Of a DNA stretch of 64,000 nucleotides, positions 27,491-36,802 are shown piece after piece. A program made the translations under genes and the position numbers. How positions within the stretch are numbered: position 1 is the stretch's first letter; each line of letters begins with the position of its first letter. Location: assembly GCA_963824095.1 (NCBI GenBank), contig CAWGNS010000008.1, positions 2,356,001 to 2,420,000 on the forward strand, read 5' to 3'. The stretch is from JBBDWJ01 sp963824095 (lineage in GTDB: Bacteria > Acidobacteriota > Terriglobia > Bryobacterales > UBA6623). Below the pieces are notes generated by a model. The model saw only the letters and a program-made list of their open reading frames with translations. It did not search any database and was not told the DNA's origin.

Positions 27491-28602
27491 TGCCGGAAGC
27501 CACTTTTCTCGATAGCAACGAGCTGGTCCTCAACATGGGGCCGCAGCACCCCTCCACGCACGGGGTTTTGCGGGTGATCCTCAAGCTCGACGGCGAGAAA
27601 GTGCTGGGCACCGAGTGCGTGATCGGCTACCTGCACCGCGGCGTCGAAAAGATCGCCGAGAACCGCACCTACGCCATGTTCAACCCCTACGTGGACCGCA
27701 TGGACTACGTGGCCGCGGTCTCGAACGGGCTGGGCTACTGCCTGGCGGCGGAAAAGTTGGGTGCGATCCAGGTTCCCGAGCGCGCCCAGGTCGTGCGGGT
27801 GATTCTCACCGAGCTGAACCGCATCACGAGCCATCTGCTTTGGCTCGGCACGCATGCCCTCGACATCGGTGCGATCACGCCGGTTTTTTACTGCTTCCGC
27901 GAGCGCGAGGAAGCCCTCAAGATCTTCGAGAAATATTGCGGAGCGCGCCTCACCACACACGCCTTCCGCATCGGCGGCTTGCAGTATGAAACCTATGACA
28001 CCTTCGAGCAGGATTGCCTGAAATTCTGCGACTGGTTTCTGCCCAAGGTGGACGAGTACGAGGAACTGCTGACCACCAATCGCATCTGGGTCGGGCGAAC
28101 CAAGGGCGTCGGCATCCTCAACATCGAAGACTGCAAGAGCTACGGCGTCACCGGGCCCGTGATCCGCGCGGCGGGGCTGGCCTGGGATCTGCGCAAGGCG
28201 CAGCCCTATTCGGGCTACGAAAACTACGAATTCGATATCCCCACTGGGCAGAATGGCGACACCTACGACCGGTACATGGTGCGGATGGAGGAAATGCGGC
28301 AGTCGGCGCGCATCGTCCGGCAGGCCGTCGCAAACCTGCCCAGCGGGCCGATCAAAGGCAAAGTGTCCAAGGTATTCAAGCCGCCGATCGGCGAGGTGTA
28401 TCAGTCGATCGAAGCGCCCAAGGGGGAGCTGGGATATTTCATGGTGAGCGACGGCTCGACGCAGCCTTATCGAGTCCGCGTGCGGCCGCCGTCGTTTGTG
28501 AACCTGTGCGCCCTCGACAGAATGTGCCGCGGCTCGCTGATCGCCGACGTGGTGGCGATCATCGGCACCATCGACATCGTGCTGGGCGAGGTGGACAGGT
28601 AG
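27490..28602 (+). CDS. nuoD: NADH-quinone oxidoreductase subunit D
   Basis: A 370-residue 49-kDa subunit of complex I, lining the quinone site at the junction with the membrane arm. LNMGPQHPSTHGVLR near the N-terminus carries the conserved His residues of the quinone pocket; HRGVEKIAENRTY, NRITSHLLWLGTHALDIGA and CALDRMCRGSLIADVVAIIGTIDIV are family blocks. The start overlaps the nuoC stop by one base, and the TAG stop shares its last base with a palindromic repeat. NuoD is not fused to NuoC here. Confidence 0.96.
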   Translation: MPEATFLDSNELVLNMGPQHPSTHGVLRVILKLDGEKVLGTECVIGYLHRGVEKIAENRTYAMFNPYVDRMDYVAAVSNGLGYCLAAEKLGAIQVPERAQVVRVILTELNRITSHLLWLGTHALDIGAITPVFYCFREREEALKIFEKYCGARLTTHAFRIGGLQYETYDTFEQDCLKFCDWFLPKVDEYEELLTTNRIWVGRTKGVGILNIEDCKSYGVTGPVIRAAGLAWDLRKAQPYSGYENYEFDIPTGQNGDTYDRYMVRMEEMRQSARIVRQAVANLPSGPIKGKVSKVFKPPIGEVYQSIEAPKGELGYFMVSDGSTQPYRVRVRPPSFVNLCALDRMCRGSLIADVVAIIGTIDIVLGEVDR

Positions 28603-28743
28603 TAGAGACAGGCGCTACCGCCTGTCCCCGAACGCGGAGCGTTCGGGTCTGCCGGACCGAACAGGCGGCCACGCAACTGGCCACTGCGTCCGGTTCACAG
28701 CGGAGTTGAAACGGGTTGGACAGGCGAGAGCGCCTGTCTCGAC
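28602..28743. repeat. REPIN-like inverted pair between nuoD and nuoH
   Basis: Forward copy at 28602-28626 (arms GACAGGCG/CGCCTGTC, loop CTAC) followed by a second hairpin CCCGAACGC-GGA-GCGTTCGGG at 28627-28647; reverse copy at 28719-28743. It begins on the last base of the nuoD stop codon and lies inside the nuo operon. Confidence 0.65.
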
Positions 28744-28771
28744 GCAATAGGCAGTTCGGGATCCAGGCCAA

Positions 28772-29962
28772 ATGGACGCACTCTTCAACAGCCCCTACTA
28801 CCCCTACCTGCCGCCGCTGATCGCGAGCATCCTGATCGTATTGCTGTTCCCGCTGGTGGCCGGCTACATCGTCCTGCTCGAACGCAAAGTGCTGGCCGAT
28901 CTGCAGGTTCGCCTGGGCCCGATGCGCGTGGGGCCCTACGGCTTTCTGCAGCCGCTGGCCGACGCCGTCAAGTTGCTGCTCAAGGAAGACATCATTCCGA
29001 CCGCGGCGGACAAGTGGATCTTCTGGGGAGCGCCGGTGCTGTCGACTTTCACGGCGCTGACGGCGTTCGCTGTGCTGCCGCTGAGCGACAAGTTCTACGT
29101 GGCCGACGTCAATATCGGCATTCTGTTCATCCTGGCGATGTCGTCGGTCGGCATTCTGGGGCTGATCTTCGGCGGCTGGTCGTCCAACAGCAAATACTCC
29201 CTGCTCGGCTCGCTGCGCTCGGCGGCGCAGATGGTGAGCTACGAAGTCCCCCTGGGCTTCGCCACCGTCACGGCGCTGATGGTGGCCGGCACGCTCAGCA
29301 TGAAGGGAATTGTGACCGCCCAGGAGCAGCAGGGCATCTGGTTCGCCTTCTCGAACTACGGGCTGATGCTGATCCCGGCGGTGCTGTTCCTGATCGCCGG
29401 CGTCGCCGAGACCAACCGCGCGCCGTTTGACCTGCCCGAAGCCGAATCCGAGCTCGTGGCCGGGTTCCATACCGAATACAGCGGCTTCCGCTTCGCCCTG
29501 TATTTCCTGGCCGAGTACGCCAGCGTCTTCGTGATGTGCGCCCTGTGGGTGACGTTGTTTTGCGGCGGCTGGCTGCGGCCGTTCCCCAAGGTCGGCTTTC
29601 TGGCGATACCGTTGAACTACGGCTTCCCGATCCTGTTCTTCGCCGTGATCGGCCTGGGCTGCCTGAAAGGCCTGCGCCGCCGGATGCCCATCGAGCAGAC
29701 CGTTATCATCGGGGTGCTGGCGGGGGCCATGTTCCTGGTGGCGCTGCTGTTCGCTATCCCCATGGTCAACCCGCTGATCATCGGCTTGTTCTGGTTTCTG
29801 TTCAAGGTTTTCGTGCTGGTCTACGTCTTTATCTGGTTCCGCGGCACCTTCCCGCGGTTCCGCTACGATCAGCTCATGCAGGTCGGCTGGACCTACCTGA
29901 TTCCGATCAGCATCGGGGCCCTGATCTTGAACGCCGCGGTTTTGCTGGCCGTCTCGGGGTGA
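28772..29962 (+). CDS. nuoH: NADH-quinone oxidoreductase subunit H
   Basis: A 396-residue membrane subunit of complex I with eight or nine helices, forming the quinone channel with NuoD and NuoB. LLERKVLADLQVRLGPMRVGPYG and NRAPFDLPEAESELVAGFHTEYSG are the two signature segments, with the acidic residues of the proton path. The gene starts 170 bases after nuoD because of the intervening repeat pair. There is only a weak ribosome binding site (GGATCCAGG). Confidence 0.96.
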   Translation: MDALFNSPYYPYLPPLIASILIVLLFPLVAGYIVLLERKVLADLQVRLGPMRVGPYGFLQPLADAVKLLLKEDIIPTAADKWIFWGAPVLSTFTALTAFAVLPLSDKFYVADVNIGILFILAMSSVGILGLIFGGWSSNSKYSLLGSLRSAAQMVSYEVPLGFATVTALMVAGTLSMKGIVTAQEQQGIWFAFSNYGLMLIPAVLFLIAGVAETNRAPFDLPEAESELVAGFHTEYSGFRFALYFLAEYASVFVMCALWVTLFCGGWLRPFPKVGFLAIPLNYGFPILFFAVIGLGCLKGLRRRMPIEQTVIIGVLAGAMFLVALLFAIPMVNPLIIGLFWFLFKVFVLVYVFIWFRGTFPRFRYDQLMQVGWTYLIPISIGALILNAAVLLAVSG

Positions 29963-29977
29963 TAGGATAAGATTGCG

Positions 29978-30433
29978 ATGAGAGAGCTGCTCAGGACGGT
30001 TTTCCTGGTGGACCTGATCAAGGGCTTGTGGGTCACTTTCCGCAACCAGAAGCCCTCGCTGATCTATACCGAGGAGTACCCCAAAGACCGGCCCGCGGTC
30101 GCCGAGCGCTATCGGGGCGCACCCCGCCTCAACGTTCACCCCGACTCGAACGAGACCCTCTGCATTGCCTGCAACCTCTGCGCGCTGGCCTGCCCCGAGC
30201 ACCTCATCGTGGTCACCTCCGAACGTAACGAGGAAACCCGCCGCAAAGAGTTGACCAACTTCACCTACGACACCTCACGCTGCATGTTCTGCGGCCTGTG
30301 CGAGGACGCCTGCCCCGTCGACGCCCTGGAGCTGACCCAGGACTTCGAGCTCGCCTACTACACCCGCGAAGGCGCCATCTGGGACCGCCAGATGCTCGAA
30401 GAAGGCCCGTTGCCCACCGAATACAACTACTAA
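29978..30433 (+). CDS. nuoI: NADH-quinone oxidoreductase subunit I
   Basis: A 151-residue iron-sulfur subunit that carries clusters N6a and N6b. CIACNLCALACPEH and CMFCGLCEDACPVDALEL are the two C-x2-C-x2-C-x3-CP motifs. The N-terminal part (LIKGLWVTFRNQKPSLIYTEEYP) is the usual membrane-side helix. It begins 15 bases after nuoH and is clearly in the same transcript. Confidence 0.95.
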   Translation: MRELLRTVFLVDLIKGLWVTFRNQKPSLIYTEEYPKDRPAVAERYRGAPRLNVHPDSNETLCIACNLCALACPEHLIVVTSERNEETRRKELTNFTYDTSRCMFCGLCEDACPVDALELTQDFELAYYTREGAIWDRQMLEEGPLPTEYNY

Positions 30434-30560
30434 TTGCGTCCCAGCCGTGCGCATCGCGCGCCGGTTCCGGAATTTTCCCGCCTCTCGCACCGTAGCGTAG
30501 ACGATTTGGTGTATGCTGTAGAGTCTTTGGCCCAAGGATCTCGGGGAGTCTGGCCCGGCG

Positions 30561-31115
30561 ATGCTGCTTGACAGTGTACTTTTCTACCTTTTCGCCATCC
30601 TGATTCTGGTCAGTTCCATCCTGATGATTACCCGCCGCAATGTGGTGTACGCGGCGGTCTGGCTGATCAACGCCCTCATTGGGACTGCTGGACTGTTCCT
30701 GTTGCAGGCGGCCGAATTTCTGGCCGGCGTCCAGGTCATCGTCTACATCGGTGGCATCACGGTCCTATATCTGTTCGTGATCATGCTGGTGCCGTTGCGC
30801 GAAGAGATGCTGCAGCGGCGCTTCGCCAGCCAGGGTTGGCTTGCGGTTGCCTGCAGCACCCTGCTGTTCGGCTTGGTCGGCACGTTTTTGTTCCGCGGGG
30901 CCGGCTCGTTCCACTTCGCGGATACGGCGCGGCAGCCCGCCCCTCTCGGCGAGATCACCAGGAATTCCGAGCAAGTGGGCCAGTTGTTGTTTTCCCGGTA
31001 TTTGTTGCCCTTTGAGATGGCTTCGATCCTGCTGCTGGTGGCCATCATCGGAGCCATTGTGATGTCGAAGGCGCGCGGCGCCCCAGGAGCTAGTATTTCC
31101 TCCCTGGAAAACTAA
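30561..31115 (+). CDS. nuoJ: NADH-quinone oxidoreductase subunit J
   Basis: A 184-residue membrane subunit with five predicted helices. QAAEFLAGVQVIVYIGGITVLYLFVIML is interrupted into the family pattern with the conserved pi-bulge region of helix 3. A 127-base gap separates it from nuoI; TAGAGT-like -10 sequences occur in that gap but no convincing promoter is seen. It ends with MSKARGAPGASISSLEN, a short cytoplasmic tail. Confidence 0.93.
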   Translation: MLLDSVLFYLFAILILVSSILMITRRNVVYAAVWLINALIGTAGLFLLQAAEFLAGVQVIVYIGGITVLYLFVIMLVPLREEMLQRRFASQGWLAVACSTLLFGLVGTFLFRGAGSFHFADTARQPAPLGEITRNSEQVGQLLFSRYLLPFEMASILLLVAIIGAIVMSKARGAPGASISSLEN

Positions 31116-31156
31116 CCGGCCCCGGGATGGGCGCGGAAACGGTTCGGTAATCAGCT

Positions 31157-31465
31157 ATGTACCCGGTCACCACAGCGCACTACCTGTTCCTGAGCGCGGC
31201 TCTGTTGGCGATCGGCACGGTCGGCATGCTGACGCGCCGCAACATCCTGGTGATGTTGATGTCGATCGAGCTGATCCTGAACGCGGTCAACATCAATCTG
31301 GTTGCGTTCTCGCACTATCTGCAGGACCCCAGCGGCCAGGTCTTCGCGATCTTCGTGATCACCGACGCGGCGGCCGAGGCGGCCGTGGCTTTGGGAATCC
31401 TGATCGCGCTGTTCCGGAACAAAGAAACCGTCCATGCCGACGAGGTGGATATTCTGCGCTGGTGA
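31157..31465 (+). CDS. nuoK: NADH-quinone oxidoreductase subunit K
   Basis: A 102-residue, three-helix proton-channel subunit. LMSIELILNAVNINLVAF carries the conserved Glu of helix 2, and AIFVITDAAAEAAVALGILIAL the second essential Glu in helix 3. Normal length. Lies 41 bases after nuoJ. Confidence 0.96.
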   Translation: MYPVTTAHYLFLSAALLAIGTVGMLTRRNILVMLMSIELILNAVNINLVAFSHYLQDPSGQVFAIFVITDAAAEAAVALGILIALFRNKETVHADEVDILRW

Positions 31466-31519
31466 CCGCGCCGCCTAGTTGGTGGGGACCGCACCACATT
31501 GAAGCAAACCTAGTTCCCT

Positions 31520-33631
31520 ATGTTCTTTCTCGATAGCATCTGGCTGATCCCGCTGTTTCCGCTGTTCGGAGCGGTGCTGATGCTGTTGCTGGGCCGGCGG
31601 CTCGACCCGCAGCCCGCGGCTGGTGCGCATGACGACCACGGCCACGGGCATCACGCCCCGCCCCCCGGCCGCAAACTCATCAGCCTGCTCTGCCCGGGCA
31701 TGGTGCTGCTCTCGTTTGTGTTCTCGCTCGGCGCGATCATTGAGCTGCAGAGCGTCCCCAACCATCTCCACGAAGTCGTCAAATTCACCTGGCTGGCCGG
31801 ACTCCCTTCGCTCACCAGCGGCGGCGCGGCGCCCGCCTTTACCGCGGACTGGGGCTTTCTGCTCGACCCCATCAGCTCGGTGATGATCCTGGTCGTCACC
31901 GGTGTCGGCTTCCTGATCCACGTCTACTCCATCGGCTACATGGCTCACGACGGAGGCTACTACCGCTTCTTCGGCGAGTTGAACCTGTTCGTCTTCTTCA
32001 TGCTGATGCTGGTGCTGGCGAACAACTACGTGTTGCTGTTCGTCGGCTGGGAAGGCGTCGGGCTGTGCAGCTATCTGCTGATTGGCTTTTATTTCCACAA
32101 AAAGTCGGCCGGCGATGCCGCCAATAAGGCATTTCTGGTGAATCGCATCGGCGATGCGGCGTTCATCGTGGGCATGCTGTTGATGTTTTCAACACTGGGC
32201 ACCCTGAAGTTCACCGCGATCGGCCCGGCGTTGGCCGCGGGCGGCTTCCAGACCGAAACCGCCGCGTTTGGCGTGATCAGCGCTATCACGCTGCTGTTGT
32301 TCGTGGGCGCCACCGGAAAATCGGCGCAGATCCCCTTGTATGTCTGGCTGCCCGACGCCATGGAGGGCCCCACGCCGGTTTCGGCCCTGATCCACGCCGC
32401 CACAATGGTCACCGCGGGCGTCTACATGGTGGCGCGCTCCAGCGCTCTGTACGTGCTGGCTCCGAAAACCATGCTCATCGTGGCCGTGATCGGCGCGCTG
32501 ACTGCGATTTTCGCGGCCACCATCGGCCTGGTGCAGCACGACATCAAGCGCGTGCTCGCCTACTCGACTGTCAGCCAGCTCGGCTACATGTTCCTGGCTT
32601 GCGGCGTGGGCGCCTTCTGGGTTGCCATCTTCCACCTCTACACGCACGCCTTCTTCAAGGCGCTGTTGTTCCTCGGCTCGGGCTCGGTGATCCACTCGAT
32701 GTCGGGCGAGCAGGACATGCGCAAGATGGGCGCGCTCAAGGACAAGATTCCGATCACCTACACGACCATGCTGATCGCCTCGCTGGCGATCGCCGGTATC
32801 CCCGGCCTGGCGGGATTCTTTTCGAAAGACGAAATTCTGTGGCAGAGCTGGTCGAGCCACCACCAGCTTCTCTGGGTGCTGGGTTTCGTGACCGCCGGAA
32901 TGACGGCCTTCTACATGTTCCGGCTGATGTACATGACCTTCGGGGGCGAATCGCGGGTGGAGCCCGAAGTGGCGCGCCACGTTCACGAATCCCCCCGGAC
33001 GATGACCCTGCCGCTGATGGTCCTGGCGGCCGGCAGCATCCTGGCCGGCTGGGTCGCCACGCCGATGGTTTTCGGCCCGCTCCACGACGCTCTGCCGAGC
33101 CTGGAACACTGGTTGAGCCCCGCCATCGCCACCGTTGGCGGCGAGGCCGCCGTCGAGGAACACCACGACACGACGATGGAATGGCTGCTGATGCTGGCCT
33201 CGGTGGGCCTGGCGGTCGGCGGCATCCTCTACGCCCGCAAGATCTTCGACCGCAAGTTCGAGGGTGAGCCGATGCGCGGCTTGCTGGGGCCGGCCCACGG
33301 CCTGCTCTACCACAAATATTTTGTGGACGAAATCTACAGCGCGCTGTTCGTCAACGGCTTGGTGAAAGGCGGCGGCGCGCGGCTGAGCAGCGTGGATTCC
33401 AGCCTCGTCGACGGGGCCGTCAATGGCGCGGGCTGGCTCACCCGCCTCGTCTCGACGATGAGCATCTGGTGGGACACCTGGATTGTCGACGGCCTGGTTC
33501 GCCTGACGGCATTCGTCGTGAAGTTTATCTCGTACCCGGTCCGCATGCTGCAGACCGGGCTGGTGCAAAATTACGCGCTCTTTATCGTGCTTGGAGCACT
33601 CGGCCTGCTGGCCTTTTTCATGGCGCGCTGA
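31520..33631 (+). CDS. nuoL: NADH-quinone oxidoreductase subunit L
   Basis: A 703-residue antiporter-like proton-pumping subunit with the long lateral helix at its C-terminus. GWEGVGLCSYLLIGFY, PLYVWLPDAMEGPTPVSALIHAATMV and the Lys/His helix residues are the conserved channel features. A His-rich loop (HDDHGHGHHAPP) occurs near residue 35 between the first helices; it could bind metal but its role is unknown. The C-terminal segment ends in a final membrane helix (FIVLGALGLLAFFMA). Confidence 0.96.
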   Translation: MFFLDSIWLIPLFPLFGAVLMLLLGRRLDPQPAAGAHDDHGHGHHAPPPGRKLISLLCPGMVLLSFVFSLGAIIELQSVPNHLHEVVKFTWLAGLPSLTSGGAAPAFTADWGFLLDPISSVMILVVTGVGFLIHVYSIGYMAHDGGYYRFFGELNLFVFFMLMLVLANNYVLLFVGWEGVGLCSYLLIGFYFHKKSAGDAANKAFLVNRIGDAAFIVGMLLMFSTLGTLKFTAIGPALAAGGFQTETAAFGVISAITLLLFVGATGKSAQIPLYVWLPDAMEGPTPVSALIHAATMVTAGVYMVARSSALYVLAPKTMLIVAVIGALTAIFAATIGLVQHDIKRVLAYSTVSQLGYMFLACGVGAFWVAIFHLYTHAFFKALLFLGSGSVIHSMSGEQDMRKMGALKDKIPITYTTMLIASLAIAGIPGLAGFFSKDEILWQSWSSHHQLLWVLGFVTAGMTAFYMFRLMYMTFGGESRVEPEVARHVHESPRTMTLPLMVLAAGSILAGWVATPMVFGPLHDALPSLEHWLSPAIATVGGEAAVEEHHDTTMEWLLMLASVGLAVGGILYARKIFDRKFEGEPMRGLLGPAHGLLYHKYFVDEIYSALFVNGLVKGGGARLSSVDSSLVDGAVNGAGWLTRLVSTMSIWWDTWIVDGLVRLTAFVVKFISYPVRMLQTGLVQNYALFIVLGALGLLAFFMAR

Positions 33632-33704
33632 GCGGGGAAAGACAACGTTGTCGCGGAGGCCGGGCCGTTGAGCCCGCCCCAAGATCAGTCGAAACGCGGA
33701 AACC

Positions 33705-35261
33705 ATGAGAGAGCACATCCTCAGCATCGTCTGGATGACCCCGCTGGTCGGGATGCTGATCCTGTTGTTCATCCCCAAGGAAAACAAGCAGCTCATCCGC
33801 CTGTTTGCCAACATCGTCGGCCTGGTCGGCGTGCTGGTCTGCCTGCCGCTGGTGTTCTGGTTCGACTCCTCGGTCGCCGATTTCCAGTTCGTGGAGCGTC
33901 ACGCCTGGATTCCCTCGCTCGGCGCCGAATACCACCTGGGCATCGACGGCGTGGCGCTGCTGCTGATCGTGCTCACCGCCGTGGTCGGCTTTCTCTCGAT
34001 CTGGTGCTCCTGGAACGCCATCGAGGAGCGCACCAAGGAATACTACGCCTTCCTGTTGTTTCTGCAGGCCGGCATGCTGGGCGTGTTCATGGCGCTCGAT
34101 CTGTTCCTGTTCTACGCGTTCTGGGAAGTGATGCTGGTGCCGATGTATTTCATCATCGGCATCTGGGGCGGCGGGCGGCGCCTCTATGCCGCGATTAAGT
34201 TTTTCCTCTACACCCTGGCCGGCTCGGTGCTGATGCTGCTGTCGCTGCTGACGCTCTACTTCCTGCACTTCCAGCAGTTCGGCACCTACAGCTTTGCGCT
34301 CGACGATCTGATGCGCCTCAACATCGACCCGGGCATGCAGCTCTGGCTGTTCTGGGGCTTTTTTGTGGCCTTCGCCGTGAAGGTGCCGATGTTCCCCTTC
34401 CACACCTGGCTGCCGGACGCCCACACCGAGGCGCCCACGGCCGGTTCGGTGATCCTGGCCGGCATTCTGCTGAAAATGGGGCTCTACGGGCTGTTCCGCT
34501 TCTCCTTTCCGCTGCTGCCGGGAGCCGCCGGCGCCGACTCGACCGTGGAAATCCTGGCCGCGCTATCGATCATCGCGATCCTCTACGGCGCGCTGGTCTC
34601 GCTGATGCAGAAGGATTGGAAGAAGCTGGTCGCCTACTCGTCGGTAAGCCATCTGGGCTTCTGTACGCTGGGCCTGATCGCCCTGAATCCCAGCGGCGTG
34701 TCGGGAGCGATGCTGCAAGGCATCAATCACGGCCTCTCGACGCCTCTGCTCTTCCTCGCCGTGGGCATCATGTACGAGCGGCGTCACACACGCGAGATCG
34801 CCGAGTACGGCGGTCTTTCGACGCGCATGCCTATCTACACGGCGCTGTTCGCCATCTCGGTGTTCGCCTCGGCGGGCATTCCCGGCTTGAACGGCTTCAT
34901 CGGCGAGTTTTCGATCTTGCGCGGCGCCTTCGAGAAGAATCCCTACTGGGCGCTCGGCGGCGTGATCGGCGTGGTGCTCGGCATGGCTTATCTGCTGTGG
35001 CTGTTCCAGCGCATCATGCTGGGTTCGATCACCAATCCGAAAAACGAACTCCTGGCGGACTTGAGCCTGCGCGAATCCGTCATCATGCTGACGCTCATCG
35101 CCGGCTGCTTCTGGATCGGGCTCTACCCTAAGCCCTGTTTCGACATCCTCGAAAAGCCGGTGGCGAAACTGGTGGAGCGCGTTCAGCCCGGCTATTACGA
35201 GAAGGCTGGCATCCCCAACCCTCTTGACAGCGCCAAGGTCGCGGAGTTGGTCCAGCCATGA
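33705..35261 (+). CDS. nuoM: NADH-quinone oxidoreductase subunit M
   Basis: A 518-residue antiporter-like subunit with about 14 helices. FYAFWEVMLVPMYFIIGIWG includes the essential Glu of helix 5, and KVPMFPFHTWLPDAHTEAPT and the AYSSVSHLGFC segment hold the conserved Lys and His residues. Its stop overlaps the nuoN start as ATGA, indicating coupled translation. Confidence 0.96.
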   Translation: MREHILSIVWMTPLVGMLILLFIPKENKQLIRLFANIVGLVGVLVCLPLVFWFDSSVADFQFVERHAWIPSLGAEYHLGIDGVALLLIVLTAVVGFLSIWCSWNAIEERTKEYYAFLLFLQAGMLGVFMALDLFLFYAFWEVMLVPMYFIIGIWGGGRRLYAAIKFFLYTLAGSVLMLLSLLTLYFLHFQQFGTYSFALDDLMRLNIDPGMQLWLFWGFFVAFAVKVPMFPFHTWLPDAHTEAPTAGSVILAGILLKMGLYGLFRFSFPLLPGAAGADSTVEILAALSIIAILYGALVSLMQKDWKKLVAYSSVSHLGFCTLGLIALNPSGVSGAMLQGINHGLSTPLLFLAVGIMYERRHTREIAEYGGLSTRMPIYTALFAISVFASAGIPGLNGFIGEFSILRGAFEKNPYWALGGVIGVVLGMAYLLWLFQRIMLGSITNPKNELLADLSLRESVIMLTLIAGCFWIGLYPKPCFDILEKPVAKLVERVQPGYYEKAGIPNPLDSAKVAELVQP

Positions 35262-36727
35262 TGCCGCAATTCACCGCCACCGATTTCTTCGTGCTCAAGC
35301 CGATCCTGCTGCTGAGTCTGTTCGGCTGCGGCATCCTGGTGCTCGATTTCCTGATCAAAGACAACCGCCTGCGTTGGTGGAACGCCGTGACGGCCTTGCT
35401 GGGCGAGGGGATCACCGGCGTGGCGATCTGGCAGCACCAGCAGGACCTGCTGACTTCTTCCGCGGTGCAGGCCCTGGGCGGCGCGGTCGTGGTCGACGGC
35501 TTTTCGGTGTTCTTTAACTGGCTGTTCCTCGGCGCCGCCGTTCTGGCGATCCTCATTTCGGTCCGCTATCTCGAAATCGAGGGCGAGAACCGCGGCGAAT
35601 ACTACGCCCTGATGCTGTTCGCGCAGGCCGGCATGGCGGCGCTGGCGCAGGGCTATGAGCTGGTCACGCTGTTTATCGGCCTCGAGCTGATGGCGCTCAG
35701 CTTCTACGTCATGGTCGGCTACCTGCGCGACGAAAAACGCGCCAACGAGGCCGCCCTCAAATACACTCTGCTGGGGGCGTTCTCAAGCGGCATCCTGGCT
35801 TACGGTTTCTCGATCCTTTATGGAATCGGCGGTTCGACCGATTTGCGACAGATCGCCTCGGCTGTCGCCCAACGCGATCCCTACGACCCGGTGCTGGTCC
35901 TGGCGCTGATCACCACCTCGGTCGGGCTGTTCTTCAAGATCTCCGCCGTGCCCTTCCATATGTGGGCTCCCGACGCCTACGAGGGCGCGCCGACGCCGAT
36001 TACGGCCTATGTTTCGGTGGCTTCCAAAGCCGCTTCGTTCGCCCTGATGATGCGGATTTTTCTGGTGCCGCTGTGGAGCGCCCGCGAGGCGTGGATCCCC
36101 GTTCTGGCTGTCGTCGCGCTGGCCTCGATGACCCTGGGCAATATCGCTGCGCTGACCCAGAGCAACATGAAGCGGCTGATCGCCTACAGCTCGATTTCCC
36201 ACGCCGGTTACATGCTGCTGGGCCTGGTCGCCGCCAACGAAACCGGTCTCAAGGGCATCGCTGTCTACCTGTTCGTCTATATGTTCATGAACTTCGGCGC
36301 CTTGACGGTGGTGGCCGCGATGCGCCGCGAAAACGAGCCGGCCGAGGAAGTCGAGGATCTGGCGGGGTTGATGTCGCGCCACCCCGGCTACGCCATCCTG
36401 ATGTTGATCTTCATGCTGTCGCTGGCCGGCATTCCACCCACCGCCGGCTTCCTGGGCAAGTACTACATTTTCCTGGCCCTGATCGAGAGCGGCCACTATC
36501 TGCTGGCTGTGGCCGGCGCGCTTTATGTCGCCGTGGCGGCCTATTACTACTTTCGGGTGGTGCGGGCGGTGTTCCTCTCCGATACCACCGAGCCTGCCAC
36601 CATGCACCTCAGCCGCGGCGTGCGCCTGGCGCTGGTCGCCAGTGGCGTGTTTACCATCCTGATTTTCGTCTTCCCCGAGCGGATCCTGACCCTGGCCGGC
36701 CATTCGGTCTTGCTGGCGCTGCGCTAG
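35258..36727 (+). CDS. nuoN: NADH-quinone oxidoreductase subunit N
   Basis: A 489-residue antiporter-like subunit, the third proton channel of complex I. LFIGLELMALSFYVMVGY has the channel Glu; FKISAVPFHMWAPDAYEGAPTPI and AYSSISHAGYMLLGL carry the conserved Lys and His. A second in-frame ATG directly follows the first. It is the last gene of the nuo run; the 75 bases after it hold no clear terminator before xseA. Confidence 0.96.
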   Translation: MMPQFTATDFFVLKPILLLSLFGCGILVLDFLIKDNRLRWWNAVTALLGEGITGVAIWQHQQDLLTSSAVQALGGAVVVDGFSVFFNWLFLGAAVLAILISVRYLEIEGENRGEYYALMLFAQAGMAALAQGYELVTLFIGLELMALSFYVMVGYLRDEKRANEAALKYTLLGAFSSGILAYGFSILYGIGGSTDLRQIASAVAQRDPYDPVLVLALITTSVGLFFKISAVPFHMWAPDAYEGAPTPITAYVSVASKAASFALMMRIFLVPLWSAREAWIPVLAVVALASMTLGNIAALTQSNMKRLIAYSSISHAGYMLLGLVAANETGLKGIAVYLFVYMFMNFGALTVVAAMRRENEPAEEVEDLAGLMSRHPGYAILMLIFMLSLAGIPPTAGFLGKYYIFLALIESGHYLLAVAGALYVAVAAYYYFRVVRAVFLSDTTEPATMHLSRGVRLALVASGVFTILIFVFPERILTLAGHSVLLALR

Positions 36728-36802
36728 CCCGTAGCCGGTTCTTTCCCGAGTCCCCAACAAGCCGGCAGTGTCGCAGCGTGGACTGTTCCACAATAGAGAC
36801 TC

